The notes beneath the pieces were generated by a model, which ran no database searches, was not told the DNA's origin, and was given only the letters and a program-made list of their open reading frames with translations. Of a stretch of DNA of 41,477 nucleotides, positions 17,344 through 26,290 are shown piece after piece. The number at the start of each line of letters is the position of its first letter. Positions within the stretch are counted from its first letter, which is position 1. The DNA is from Synechococcales cyanobacterium M55_K2018_004 (GTDB lineage: Bacteria > Cyanobacteriota > Cyanobacteriia > Elainellales > Elainellaceae): the NCBI GenBank assembly GCA_015295905.1, contig DVEB01000345.1, forward strand, positions 1 to 41,477, given 5' to 3'. The translations under genes and the position numbers were made by a program.

Positions 17344-18819
17344 ATGCTGACCCTCACCCCCCCGCCCCAACGCGACTGGCAACCCATCATCCGAGAGTTT
17401 GAAGCGGTGCTGGGGGAAGATGGTGTGGTGCGCCGTAAGGAAGAACTGCTGGTGTATGAGTGCGATGGGCTGACGAGCTACAAGCAACGTCCAGCCGTGG
17501 TGACGTTGCCGCGCACCACGGAGCAAGTGGCCGCAGTGGTGAAAATTTGCGATCGCCACCAAGTCCCCTTTGTTGCCCGTGGCTCCGGCACCGGGTTGTC
17601 GGGTGGTGCTCTCCCAATCGAAAACTCTGTGCTCATCGTCACCGCTTTGATGAAGCAAATTTTGGAGGTTGACTTTGAGAACCAGCGGGTGGTGGTTCAG
17701 CCCGGCGTGATCAACAACTGGGTGACGCAGGCTGTCAGCGGCGGTGGCTTTTTCTATGCTCCCGATCCTTCTAGTCAAATCATCTGCTCCATCGGTGGCA
17801 ATGTAGCCGAAAACTCAGGCGGCGTTCATTGCCTGAAATATGGCGTCACAACAAACCACGTCCTAGGGCTGAAAGTGGTGACGCCCGATGGTTCCATCGT
17901 CGATCTGGGGGGCAAGCTGCCGGAAATGCCAGGATATGACCTGACAGGAGTGTTTGTTGGCTCTGAGGGAACTCTGGGCATTGCCACAGAGGTCACTCTC
18001 CGGATTGTCAAAGTCCCTGAAGCAATTCACGTCTTGCTGGCTGACTTTACCAGTATAGAAGCAGCGGGGCAGGCAGTCTCTGACATCATTAGCAGTGGCA
18101 TCATTCCTGGCGGCATGGAAATGATGGATAACTTCAGCATTAATGCCGTGGAGGATGTAGTCGGCACGAACGCCTACCCCCGCGATGCTGCGGCAATCTT
18201 ATTGATTGAACTGGATGGGTTAGAGGTGGAGGTTGCTGCAAACAGTCAGCAGGTCGCAGCGATCTGCCGCAACAATGGTGCCCGCAGCATCCGCACTGCC
18301 ACCGATCCAGAGGAGCGCCTGACACTGTGGAAAGGGCGAAAAGCAGCCTTTGCTGCCATGGGTAAAATTAGTCCCGACTACTATGTGCAGGATGGGGTGA
18401 TTCCTCGCACCAAGTTACAGTATGTTTTGCAGGAGATTGAGCGACTCAGCCAGCAGCATGGTTATCGCGTTGCCAATGTGTTTCATGCGGGCGATGGCAA
18501 CCTGCATCCCTTGATCCTCTACAACAATGCCATTCCCGGCGAACTCGAAAAGGTGGAAGAACTGGGCGGCGACATCTTGAAACTATGTGTTCGTGTGGGC
18601 GGCAGCATTTCAGGCGAACACGGGATTGGCGCTGATAAAAAATGCTATATGCCAGAGATGTTTAGCGAAACGGATCTGGAAACCATGCAATTTGTCCGCA
18701 GTGTATTTAACCCCAAAGGGTTGGCAAACCCTGACAAGCTCTTCCCCACCCCCAAAACCTGTGGTGAAGCAGCGCGATCGCACGCCCATCAAGCTTTCCC
18801 AACACTAGAACGGTTTTAG
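17344..18819 (+). CDS. glcD: Glycolate dehydrogenase FAD-binding subunit GlcD
   Basis: 491 aa, full length for GlcD. It oxidises glycolate to glyoxylate in the photorespiratory pathway. The PCMH-type FAD-binding domain covers about 45-225, with VPFVARGSGTGLSGGA and SIGGNVAENSGGVHCLKYGV. The C-terminal FAD-oxidase domain carries FHAGDGNLHPLIL and SGEHGIGADKKCYM. It is close to the cyanobacterial single-gene GlcD type; glcE and glcF are not next to it. The next gene is a class III aminotransferase about 310 bases downstream, which could use the glyoxylate. A d-lactate dehydrogenase role is the main alternative, since the families overlap. Confidence 0.9.
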   Translation: MLTLTPPPQRDWQPIIREFEAVLGEDGVVRRKEELLVYECDGLTSYKQRPAVVTLPRTTEQVAAVVKICDRHQVPFVARGSGTGLSGGALPIENSVLIVTALMKQILEVDFENQRVVVQPGVINNWVTQAVSGGGFFYAPDPSSQIICSIGGNVAENSGGVHCLKYGVTTNHVLGLKVVTPDGSIVDLGGKLPEMPGYDLTGVFVGSEGTLGIATEVTLRIVKVPEAIHVLLADFTSIEAAGQAVSDIISSGIIPGGMEMMDNFSINAVEDVVGTNAYPRDAAAILLIELDGLEVEVAANSQQVAAICRNNGARSIRTATDPEERLTLWKGRKAAFAAMGKISPDYYVQDGVIPRTKLQYVLQEIERLSQQHGYRVANVFHAGDGNLHPLILYNNAIPGELEKVEELGGDILKLCVRVGGSISGEHGIGADKKCYMPEMFSETDLETMQFVRSVFNPKGLANPDKLFPTPKTCGEAARSHAHQAFPTLERF

Positions 18820-19131
18820 CCTGATTCTCATGTATAGCGATTTTGTCACAGGCCACGTGACAATGAGCAGCGATCACTCGAAAGCCTAGCTGAATCCCAG
18901 TCTGATTTTTTACCTGAGAACCGCACGGAATGTGGCTCTCACGCAAAAAAGCCTCGGTTCAATCAGCCGTGTTCAGGCATCGAGTGTAAAGGTATACGAC
19001 CAGGTAAGGCAGGCGCTCCCAACGCAGGAGTAGAATGATAGCCGTATCAGGCAATTTTATGAAGCATAAACCGTTGCCAGAGCATCCCTGCCTCACTGTG
19101 AAAAGCAACCGCCAGGAGCGTTCGTTAAACT
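18820..19131. other. Intergenic region with two hairpins
   Basis: TTGTCAC (18843-18849) pairs with GTGACAA (18857-18863) shortly after the glcD stop. A longer imperfect hairpin lies at 18906-18950, with a T6 run on one side and an A6 run on the other, enclosing GAGA-CC-CA/TG-GG-TCTC pairing. Either could end glcD transcription. The remaining bases would contain the aminotransferase promoter; I cannot point to one. Confidence 0.45.
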
Positions 19132-20481
19132 ATGGTTCAAGAGTTAACCCATCCTGCCATCGCACCGGAAATGCGGCCAGAACTAGAAGCGTTTTGGATG
19201 CCCTTTACGGCTAACCGCCAGTTCAAGGCCCATCCACGCATCTTCGTGTCGGCCAAAGATATGCACTACACGACCGAGGATGGACGACAAGTGCTCGATG
19301 CCACAGCAGGCCTGTGGTGTGTCAATGCTGGTCACTGCCGCGCCAAGATTGCGGAAGCGGTTGCTCGACAAGTGAATACTTTGGACTTTGGGCCAACGTT
19401 CCAGATGGGCCACGATGTGGTCTTTGAACTGGCAGATCGGCTGGTCAAGATTGCTCCGGCAGGACAGTTTGATCATGTGTTCTTTGGCAATTCTGGCTCT
19501 GAAGCGGTGGAGAGTGCGCTGAAGATTGCGATCGCCTACCACCGGGTGCGCGGCGAAGGGACCCGCACCCGTCTGATCGGTCGGGAACGGGGCTACCACG
19601 GGGTCAACTTTGGCGGCATCTCTGTGGGTGGCATTTCCACCGTCCGCAAGTTCTTTGGCTCGCTCCTACCGGGAGTGGATCACCTGCCCCACACTTTTAA
19701 TCTGCAACACCAAGCCTTCAGCAAGGGGCAACCCGACTGGGGCGCACACCTAGCAGACGAGCTAGAGCGCATCGTCGCCCTGCACGATGCCAGCAATATT
19801 GCGGCTGTGATTGTTGAGCCAGTCGCTGGTTCGACGGGGGTGCTGATCCCACCAAAGGGTTACCTGCAACGGTTACGTCAAATTTGCGATAAGTATGGCA
19901 TTCTGCTGATTTTTGATGAAGTGATTACGGGCTTTGGTCGTTTGGGCGCTCCCTTTGCTGCTGATTACTTCGGGGTGGTGCCCGACATGATTACTGTCGC
20001 CAAGGGAATCACAAATGGGACGGTGCCCATGGGGGCAGTGTTCGTCCGTCAAGGCATCTATGACGCATTTATGAATGCGCCAAACAACGCCATCGAATTC
20101 TTCCACGGCTATACCTACTCCGGACATCCGGTGGCCTGTGCAGCGGCGATCGCCACTCTCGATATCTACAACGAGGAAGGGCTGTTCGATCGGGCCAATA
20201 GTCTGGCCGACTACTGGCAGGAAGCAGTGCATTCTCTCAAGGGGCTGCCCTATGTCATTGATATCCGTAACCTGGGGCTAGTGGCTGGCATTGAACTGGA
20301 GGCCATCCCCGGAAAGCCCACCGCTCGTGCCTTTGATGCCTTCCTGCGGGCCTACCAAAAGGGGTTACTGATCCGCACCACGGGGGATATCATCGCACTG
20401 TCTCCGCCGCTGATCATTGAAAAGCAGCAGATTGACCAAATTGTCGAAATGCTGGGTGAGATCCTGCACGACCTGCCCTGA
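19132..20481 (+). CDS. Class III PLP aminotransferase (omega-amino acid:pyruvate / glyoxylate type)
   Basis: 449 aa, a fold-type I aminotransferase. Landmarks: LDATAGLWCVNAGHCR near 60, FFGNSGSEAVESALKIA (about 117-133, phosphate binding), ERGYHGVNFGGISVGG, the Asp that binds the pyridine nitrogen in LIFDEVITGFGRLG, and the PLP lysine in ITVAKGITNGTVPMGA (about 288). HGYTYSGHPVACAAA follows. Omega-amino acid:pyruvate (beta-alanine) aminotransferases are the closest remembered type; related enzymes transaminate alanine with glyoxylate. Its place after glcD favours glyoxylate to glycine, but this is inference. ATG at 19132 gives a normal N-terminus. Confidence 0.9.
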   Translation: MVQELTHPAIAPEMRPELEAFWMPFTANRQFKAHPRIFVSAKDMHYTTEDGRQVLDATAGLWCVNAGHCRAKIAEAVARQVNTLDFGPTFQMGHDVVFELADRLVKIAPAGQFDHVFFGNSGSEAVESALKIAIAYHRVRGEGTRTRLIGRERGYHGVNFGGISVGGISTVRKFFGSLLPGVDHLPHTFNLQHQAFSKGQPDWGAHLADELERIVALHDASNIAAVIVEPVAGSTGVLIPPKGYLQRLRQICDKYGILLIFDEVITGFGRLGAPFAADYFGVVPDMITVAKGITNGTVPMGAVFVRQGIYDAFMNAPNNAIEFFHGYTYSGHPVACAAAIATLDIYNEEGLFDRANSLADYWQEAVHSLKGLPYVIDIRNLGLVAGIELEAIPGKPTARAFDAFLRAYQKGLLIRTTGDIIALSPPLIIEKQQIDQIVEMLGEILHDLP

Positions 20482-20858
20482 ATTGTGATGCCCTTGGCGT
20501 CCTGACAAGCTGGCGACAAGAGCATTTTCTCTGCCCGGAAGCATGGGAAGGAATTTAGCATCATCAACAGCACCACGGAGACACGGAGGGCACTGAGAGT
20601 TAAGGGGTGTGGGCTTGGTGTCTTTGGGGTGATTGCTCAGGGTGATTCAATTCTCGATCCCTAGGGACTCGCCATTCAACCGTGTCCCTAGGGCAGGATG
20701 CGTTAGACGCTAGCCGTCACGCATCGCAAGGATTTGATGCTCACGCCAGTCTCCTAGGACATGGACGGGCTATCGCCGTGATCGAGGGTAGCGCAGCGGA
20801 ATTCCCAAGCGTCTCGGTTTTTGTCTACCCTGGTAAAGTGATCTCAATTCTTGCCATC
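20482..20858. other. Leader region of proA with two strong inverted repeats
   Basis: CCCTAGGGAC (20659-20668) pairs perfectly with GTCCCTAGGG (20684-20693). Just after it, GATGCGT (20697-20703) pairs with ACGCATC (20719-20725). Together they could fold into adjacent hairpins. They lie about 135-200 bases before the preferred proA start. The frame is open through part of the region, but it has no ProA-like sequence. Confidence 0.5.
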
Positions 20859-22166
20859 ATGACCGCTTTACCCGTCACCACTGCCGACCTCTCAACCCTG
20901 GCGCAACAAACGCGAACAGCCGCCCGCAAGCTAGCCAGCCTCTCGACAGAGCAGCGCAACCAGGCATTGGCGGCGATCGCCCAGGCTTTAGAAGCTGCTG
21001 TCCCCACCATCCTCGCAGCCAATCAGGCCGACTGCGACGCCGCTTTAGCAGAGGGACTGGCCAAACCGCTTTACGAACGGCTGAAGTTAGACGTCGAGAA
21101 GCTAGCGGGGGTCATTGCGGGAGTGCGCGATGTGGTACGGCTGGCAGACCCCGTGGGGCGTGTGCAGATCCATCGGGAACTGGCCAATGGACTGGTGTTG
21201 AAGCGGATCACCTGTCCGTTGGGGGTGGTGGGCGTCATTTTTGAATCGCGTCCCGATGCCCTGGTGCAAATTGCATCGCTGGCCATCAAGTCGGGCAATG
21301 GCGTGATCTTAAAGGGAGGCAAGGAGGCGGTCCGTTCCTGTGCAGCCCTGACCCAAGCCATCCATGCAGGCCTGCAACAAGCAGAGATTGACCCTGCCGT
21401 CGTGCGCCTGTTGACCACGCGGGAAGAAACACTGGCGTTGTTGCAACTCGATTCTTACGTGGATCTGATCATCCCCAGAGGGTCTAATTCCTTTGTGCGG
21501 TTTGTCCAACAAAACACAAAAATTCCAGTGCTGGGCCATGCTGATGGCATCTGTCATCTTTATGTGGACCAAGCGGCGGATTTGCAGCAAGCAGTCAGAA
21601 TTACGGTGGATGCCAAGACGCAGTACCCATCGGCCTGCAATGCAATCGAGACGCTGTTAGTGCATCGGGCGATCGCGCCCCAATTTCTGCACGCGGTGAT
21701 CCCTGCCCTCCAAGAGAAGCAGGTGGAGCTACGGGGAGACGAACACACGTTGCAGATTGCCCCTGCGTTGAAGCCAGCAACGGAGACTGACTGGGCGACG
21801 GAATACAGTGATCTGATCCTTGCGATCAAAATCGTAGATGATGTAGAGGATGCGATCGCACACATTAATCGTTACGGTTCACGCCACACAGAAGCGATTG
21901 TGAGTGAAGCGGATGCTACCGTACAGAAATTTATGACAGACGTGGATGCGGCTGGGGTCTTCCACAATTGCTCAACTCGCTTTGCGGATGGATTTCGCTA
22001 TGGGTTTGGTGCCGAAGTCGGCATCAGCACTCAAAAAATGCCGCCCCGTGGCCCCGTCGGGCTAGAGGGACTCGTCACCTACAAATACTGGGTGACTGGC
22101 GCAGGGCATACTGTTGCAGACTTCTCTGGCAAGAATGCCAAAGTCTACACCCACCGGGATCTGTGA
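20859..22166 (+). CDS. proA: Gamma-glutamyl phosphate reductase
   Basis: 435 aa, the normal ProA length. It reduces gamma-glutamyl phosphate with NADPH to glutamate semialdehyde in proline synthesis. Visible landmarks: [26 protein letters not shown] (nucleotide-binding fold), [19 protein letters not shown], and the active-site Cys in [14 protein letters not shown], then [23 protein letters not shown]. The frame is open 59 codons upstream to 20682; [11 protein letters not shown] at 20859 is the natural start. proB is not nearby, which is common in cyanobacteria. folB starts 28 bases after the stop. Confidence 0.95.
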   Translation: MTALPVTTADLSTLAQQTRTAARKLASLSTEQRNQALAAIAQALEAAVPTILAANQADCDAALAEGLAKPLYERLKLDVEKLAGVIAGVRDVVRLADPVGRVQIHRELANGLVLKRITCPLGVVGVIFESRPDALVQIASLAIKSGNGVILKGGKEAVRSCAALTQAIHAGLQQAEIDPAVVRLLTTREETLALLQLDSYVDLIIPRGSNSFVRFVQQNTKIPVLGHADGICHLYVDQAADLQQAVRITVDAKTQYPSACNAIETLLVHRAIAPQFLHAVIPALQEKQVELRGDEHTLQIAPALKPATETDWATEYSDLILAIKIVDDVEDAIAHINRYGSRHTEAIVSEADATVQKFMTDVDAAGVFHNCSTRFADGFRYGFGAEVGISTQKMPPRGPVGLEGLVTYKYWVTGAGHTVADFSGKNAKVYTHRDL

Positions 22167-22194
22167 CCGCTGCTCAATGATTCGGTGCCAAAGC

Positions 22195-22581
22195 ATGACC
22201 GATTGCTTACACATTCACGGAATTCGTGTCTATGGATACACCGGGCTGTTTCCTGAAGAGCGAGCGCTGGGCCAATGGTATGAGGTCGATCTGACCGTAT
22301 GGATGGATTTGTCGCCAGCGGGAGCGAGCGATCGCATTGAAGACACCTTCAACTACGTGAATGTTGTCCAGAGAATTCAACACCACATCAAAACAAAAGA
22401 CTACGCCCTGATTGAACGCCTTGCTGCCACGATCGCCGAGCTTGTGCTGGAAGACGAACGCCTTGAACAGGTGCGCGTCCGCTTGTTTAAGGTGAGTCCC
22501 CCCATCCCCGATTTCGGCGGCAGGGTGAGTGTGGAGTTGACCAGAAAACGGGCGAAGCGGGCGGAAAATCAGGAAAAGTAG
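22195..22581 (+). CDS. folB: Dihydroneopterin aldolase
   Basis: About 128 aa. It converts 7,8-dihydroneopterin to 6-hydroxymethyl-dihydropterin and glycolaldehyde in folate synthesis. The N-terminus LHIHGIRVYGYTGLFPEER (with the conserved Glu) and NYVNVVQ (conserved Tyr) match FolB. LFKVSPPIPDFGGRVSVEL carries the catalytic Lys region. Starting at the ATG at 22195 gives family-typical length; ATG at 22177 is possible. It is probably co-transcribed with proA. Glycolaldehyde released here is a C2 compound, but no direct link to glcD can be claimed. Confidence 0.92.
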   Translation: MTDCLHIHGIRVYGYTGLFPEERALGQWYEVDLTVWMDLSPAGASDRIEDTFNYVNVVQRIQHHIKTKDYALIERLAATIAELVLEDERLEQVRVRLFKVSPPIPDFGGRVSVELTRKRAKRAENQEK

Positions 22582-22649
22582 GGAAGATAGCATTCCCTGC
22601 CCCCCACCTCACGCAACTCTACGGTTTTGCTACACACCAGTCCTAGGAA

Positions 22650-22721
<72 letters not shown>

Positions 22722-22800
22722 CTACAGCTGCGACTCTCGATAGATGAGCACGAATGCCCTCAAGAATCAATAGCTACTAAGTTTAGCATACTATCTTTCT

Positions 22801-22848
22801 AACGTGAACTCGGGATAAGCTGAAACCCGCTTAACCAGAACTGACGTT
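22801..22848. mobile_element. MITE family C, minimal copy (C4)
   Basis: A 48-bp element with termini AACGTGAACTC and (reverse complement) AACGTCAGTTC. The inverted similarity continues inward to TAAGC, with a short centre TGAAACCC. It looks like the two ends of C2 joined without the central hairpin. It is 80 bases upstream of tRNA-Cys. Confidence 0.65.
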
Positions 22849-23007
22849 TTCTAGCATCCTATAGCGGTTTTCAGACTGTTACAGCAATTCTTAGAAGAAC
22901 ACTCGCAGGCCACAAGAAGAATTGCTGGACTTGACATACTGGTGAGGTGTCAGGGGGTAGCTAACTGCTGAATGCAGGTTAGGACTGACGATGAATCAAT
23001 CGATGAA

Positions 23008-23847
23008 TCAATTGCTTGCTGAGTCTGGTGGAGGCGTGTGCCGATCGTTGAGAAACGCTTGCATGGCTTGAGCGATCGCCTCCACTGAAGTGTCCAGCAA
23101 GTCATCTCCGCCCGCTAGCAATTGCACCCTTGCCTGAGGGGCTTTGCCGTAGGCACGAGTCAGGATAGCCGTGGTGTTGGCAGCGCGATCGCCCTGCAAC
23201 AGCAACACAGGCAGCTTCAGCCAATCGAGTTGGTCTTGCACTAGCTCGCGGCGAATGTCAGAGGCCTGCCGGTTAAACAGGAGTTTGCAGCCAATGGGCG
23301 ATCGCACCCATCGACGCCGCTGTCGCAGCACTTGGTCAATGCCCTGGGCGCCCAGCAGCCGAGCCAGTGGCAACAATCCTTTCAACACCCAATACAGCAC
23401 AGGAGGGCGTCGGGTTAGCCACCAAGCGGCTGTCCATCGACCGGCCAGTTCCCTTGGTTGCACGCCCTCTGGTGCAATCAACACCAGGGATTGCACCTGG
23501 TCTGGATGTTGTAGCGCGAAACTGGTAGCAATCCAACCGCCTAAACCATGCCCGACTAGGATAACCGGGCCTAGTCTTAACACCTCCAGCAACTCCTGTA
23601 GGCACTCTGTCTGCTGCGCGATTGAATAGTGAAACCGCCGTCGCGGGCGTTCCGACTCGCCAAAGCCCAGCAGGTCAGGTGCAACACAGTGGTACTTTGC
23701 GCTCAATACCTGTATCAGGGGGAGCCACTCATCTCCCTCGGACCAAGCGCCGTGAAGGAAGACAACTGTTTTGCCTTGCCCCACCTCACGCCAGAAGAGT
23801 TGCCCCTGAGAAAGTCTAATACGAACGTTGCGAACGGGTAGAGCCAT
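23008..23847 (-). CDS. Alpha/beta-hydrolase-fold protein lacking nucleophile Ser
   Basis: About 279 aa. VFLHGAWSEGDEWLPLI gives the oxyanion-hole HG motif, and CVAPDLLGFGESERP is the usual alpha/beta-hydrolase strand. The nucleophile elbow reads VGHGLGGWIA: the expected Ser of GHSLGG is Gly (residue 101, codon GGT at 23545-23547 on the minus strand). At the C-terminus, where GH with the catalytic His is expected, the sequence is LAGGDDLL. It may be a non-catalytic member or use unusual chemistry. The first in-frame start is TTG at 23871; ATG at 23847 is preferred because AGG precedes it and the homologous part begins there. Half a family D element lies just upstream. Confidence 0.85.
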   Translation of the reverse strand: MALPVRNVRIRLSQGQLFWREVGQGKTVVFLHGAWSEGDEWLPLIQVLSAKYHCVAPDLLGFGESERPRRRFHYSIAQQTECLQELLEVLRLGPVILVGHGLGGWIATSFALQHPDQVQSLVLIAPEGVQPRELAGRWTAAWWLTRRPPVLYWVLKGLLPLARLLGAQGIDQVLRQRRRWVRSPIGCKLLFNRQASDIRRELVQDQLDWLKLPVLLLQGDRAANTTAILTRAYGKAPQARVQLLAGGDDLLDTSVEAIAQAMQAFLNDRHTPPPDSASN

Positions 23848-23879
23848 CCTGAGTTCTGGAAATTTTGGCAAACGCTTGT

Positions 23880-23904
23880 TATATCATGAGCGCGTAGCGC
23901 CATA
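23880..23904 (+). mobile_element. Half of MITE family D (D3)
   Basis: TATCATGAGCGCGTAGCGCCATA is almost identical to the right end of D1 (36061-36083). The matching other end is not found nearby, so this is probably a solo terminus or decayed copy. It lies in the 5' region of the hydrolase-fold gene. Confidence 0.55.
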
Positions 23905-24016
23905 GACATTAGCCATAGATATTAACGGACGCAGAGAATGATCCGTCCCCTAGACTATTTCCCACGCTATCATGACTTGCGAGAAGAATGGCAGGGCGAC
24001 AGTTGCGCCGGCCCTG

Positions 24017-24472
24017 CTAGGCCAGGGTTGTGGCTCCGGCAAAATAGTCTTGCAGTTGGCGATCGTGGTCGTGGCTCAGCGTCCCTTGCGGAATTGCCGA
24101 GGGAGTGAAGGCTTGCACATCCAGAATTTCGCCTTTGTCCTTGATTTGAAAATTCCCCTTCACGGTTGCTTCAATTACAACACAGATGGAGTGGAAGCGG
24201 GGATCGCGCCCTGGCGAGGAATAGACCCCCACGAGTCGGCCCAAGTTGACCACTTCTAGGCCAGTCTCTTCTGCCAGTTCTCGCCGCACAGTTGTGGGAA
24301 TGTCTTCCCCCCAGTCCACTACGCCTCCGGGGAGTGACCAGCAGCCATTGTCTCGGCGCTTGACGAGAACGATGCGGCCATCGGGCAATACCGGAATAAT
24401 GCTAGTCCCGGTAATCGGGTGGCGAAAGATAATACCAAGGGCAGAGCGGACGTACTGCCAGAGACGAATCAT
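24017..24472 (-). CDS. Nudix hydrolase
   Basis: 151 aa. A complete Nudix box, GGVVDWGEDIPTTVRRELAEETGLEV, begins about residue 49, with the metal-binding Glu pair in RELAEETG. It hydrolyses a nucleoside diphosphate linked to some other group; the substrate cannot be read from sequence. The N-terminus contains a hydrophobic stretch (ALGIIFRHPITGTSIIPVL) that belongs to the fold rather than the membrane. It is a single gene on the minus strand, with the peroxiredoxin gene upstream on the same strand. Confidence 0.92.
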   Translation of the reverse strand: MIRLWQYVRSALGIIFRHPITGTSIIPVLPDGRIVLVKRRDNGCWSLPGGVVDWGEDIPTTVRRELAEETGLEVVNLGRLVGVYSSPGRDPRFHSICVVIEATVKGNFQIKDKGEILDVQAFTPSAIPQGTLSHDHDRQLQDYFAGATTLA

Positions 24473-24529
24473 AGGTCAAAAGGGGAGAACAACAAAGTCG
24501 AACCGCGTATCTGACGACTGATGCTAACC

Positions 24530-25000
24530 CTAGGCAGTCAATGTTGCCAAATCTGCCAGGATTTGTGCCGCATGCTCTTCCGGCTTGACTTTTAAATAGA
24601 CCTTGGCGATCTTACCCTCTGGGTCAATCAGAAAGGTATGCCGACTGATGCCCATGTATTCCTTGCCCATAAATTTTTTGAGGCCGTAGCTGTCGTACTG
24701 GGTTGAGACTTGGGCATCGGCGTCGGTCAACAGCGTGAAGGGAAGATTGTATTTAGTGACAAACTTGGTGTGAGATTTGGCATCGTTGGTGTTGACCCCT
24801 AAAATGACAATTCCCTTCGCTTCGTAGTCTGCGAAGGCGTCGCGAAACCCACAGGCTTCCTTGGTGCAACCGGGGGTATCGTCCTTGGGGTAGAAGTAAA
24901 GCACCACCCACTTGCCGCGCAAGTCGGAGAGTGTGACAGGATTGCCGTTGCTATCGGGGAGGGTAAAATCAGGGGCGACATCGCCAGCGGTCAGTGCCAT
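24530..25000 (-). CDS. bcp: Peroxiredoxin Q / BCP
   Basis: 156 aa. A thiol peroxidase reducing hydrogen peroxide and organic hydroperoxides, recycled by thioredoxin. The peroxidatic Cys motif YPKDDTPGCTKEACGFRD (about 37-54) has both the catalytic Cys and the resolving Cys five residues later, the classic 1-Cys/atypical 2-Cys BCP arrangement. The N-terminus MALTAGDVAPDFTLPDSNGN is complete. It is divergent from the MOSC-ATL gene. Confidence 0.95.
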   Translation of the reverse strand: MALTAGDVAPDFTLPDSNGNPVTLSDLRGKWVVLYFYPKDDTPGCTKEACGFRDAFADYEAKGIVILGVNTNDAKSHTKFVTKYNLPFTLLTDADAQVSTQYDSYGLKKFMGKEYMGISRHTFLIDPEGKIAKVYLKVKPEEHAAQILADLATLTA

Positions 25001-25171
25001 GCTTGAACCTTTTACGAGGGGAATTGTATGGAGAGCAAAAATCGTCTTAGTTTAGCTCAGATTTTAGCTCACAGGATCAGGAGATCGAACCGGGGAGGGG
25101 GGCTTGGTTCTGTTTAGCGTGGTTCTTTAGAGATTACGCCCAAACGGAGCAGATCGGGAGGATGGCGTCTC

Positions 25172-25188
25172 CCCCCCAGCTTGGGGGG
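25172..25188. repeat. Short GC hairpin upstream of MOSC-ATL gene
   Basis: CCCCCC and GGGGGG flank a 5-base loop (AGCTT). It is followed by AACGCTGCTTTCCAACGCC, reminiscent of a decayed family E terminus. It is too far from the gene start to be a ribosome-site switch and may be repeat debris. Confidence 0.4.
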
Positions 25189-25293
25189 CAACGCTGCTTT
25201 CCAACGCCCCCTCGAGGTGTTTCTCGTGGGTGTTCCGTTCTGAGAGATCCTCTGGCAGCGCTGATTAACACCTCAAAACCATTGTTCAAGCGG

Positions 25294-26046
25294 ATGCGAG
25301 TTACGGCTCTGTTTATTAAGCGATCGCACGGTACTCCTGTTACCCCTGTGGAAGCAATTGTCCTTCAGCAGTCTTGGGGGATTGTGGGAGATGTCAGCGC
25401 CCAGGTCGGGAGTCCCCGACAGGTTTTGCTAGCAGGCACTGCATCGCTCGAGCGGTTTGGCTTAAGGGCAGGAGATTTGCAGGAGAATCTTTTGCTGGAG
25501 GGCGAGGTTGAGACGTTTCGTTCTGGGCAAGTGCTACAGATTGGGCGATCGGCGCAAATTCGGTTGACCTTTCGGTGTGAACCCTGTGCCTCGTTAGAGC
25601 GTCTCCAACCAGGGTTAACTCGGCGCATTCGTGGCAACCGGGGTATGCTGGCAATGGTTGTGCAAAGCGGTGACGTGGTCTGTGGAGCGGAGGTCAGGCC
25701 GCTGGCGATCGAGTTTCCAGCGATTCCTGAGGTCGTGCGGGAACGGTTTGCGGCGTTGGTTGCGCGTATTCCCCCAGGGCGTGTGGTGTCAACCCCCAAT
25801 CTGTTACTGGCTCTGGGAGTCACCCGGAGTTATGCGCGGGCTATCCCCACTTGGTTGAAGCAAGCATCTCCCGCGCTGCCTGTGCATCGCATTGTTGGCG
25901 CAGATGGCACGCTCCTAACCCGACATCTCCCTGACCAACAGCGGCAATTGCAAGCAGAAGGGGTGGTAATTGTGCAGGCCAAGGTGGCGATCGCCCATTA
26001 CTGGCCAGCCTCAGAGTTTTATGCTGAAGTCCCCCGCGCAACTTGA
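25294..26046 (+). CDS. MOSC domain fused to alkyltransferase-like (ATL) domain
   Basis: About 250 aa. Residues about 1-150 form a MOSC domain (GIVGDVSAQVGSPRQVLLA, LRAGDLQENLLL, FRCEPCASLERLQPGL, GNRGMLAMVV), a beta fold found in molybdenum-cofactor sulfur chemistry. Residues about 160-245 match the DNA-binding domain of O6-alkylguanine methyltransferases: LVARIPPGRVVSTPNLLLALGV, an SYARA helix with the Arg finger region, and PVHRIVGADG at 196-205. The catalytic Cys of PCHR is Val (V197), as in repair-signalling ATL proteins, which bind alkylated DNA without removing the alkyl group. The frame is open back to 25162, but MRVTALFIKRSHG is the MOSC start. MITE D2 begins on the next base after the stop. 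Confidence 0.85.
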   Translation: MRVTALFIKRSHGTPVTPVEAIVLQQSWGIVGDVSAQVGSPRQVLLAGTASLERFGLRAGDLQENLLLEGEVETFRSGQVLQIGRSAQIRLTFRCEPCASLERLQPGLTRRIRGNRGMLAMVVQSGDVVCGAEVRPLAIEFPAIPEVVRERFAALVARIPPGRVVSTPNLLLALGVTRSYARAIPTWLKQASPALPVHRIVGADGTLLTRHLPDQQRQLQAEGVVIVQAKVAIAHYWPASEFYAEVPRAT

Positions 26047-26133
26047 TATAGCGTCACTTAATACAGCGTCCACCCATGCTGCGCGGGGGTTCCGACAAAG
26101 CGCTTTGTCTTAACCTATGCACGTAGCACTATA
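26047..26133 (-). mobile_element. MITE family D, copy 2 (D2)
   Basis: 87 bp with ends TATAGCGT and (reverse complement) TATAGTGCTACGTGC. It carries a perfect 16-bp palindrome GACAAAGCGCTTTGTC (26094-26109) and the arm AACCTATGCACGTAGCACTATA that matches D4. It starts directly after the TGA of the MOSC-ATL gene. Confidence 0.65.
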
Positions 26134-26290
26134 ACGACAGCGGTCAATTTGCGCGACAATAGACTCCGCCCCCCCTCTAGGGCCAAGTTTGTGGCCTTGT
26201 TCTGGGCAGGCTGGGCAATGGCCCCATCTGTCCTAGTGTTCACAAGCCTTGCCGGGGGGTTCCGAGCCACCCTCATCAGGAAACGCCCCT

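Noticed and set aside
20682-20858. 59-codon N-terminal extension of ProA
   Set aside because: It covers two inverted repeats and contains no ProA-like sequence; the internal ATG gives the family-typical start.
25162-25293. 44-codon N-terminal extension of the MOSC-ATL protein
   Set aside because: It covers a GC hairpin and repeat debris; the MOSC domain begins at the internal ATG.
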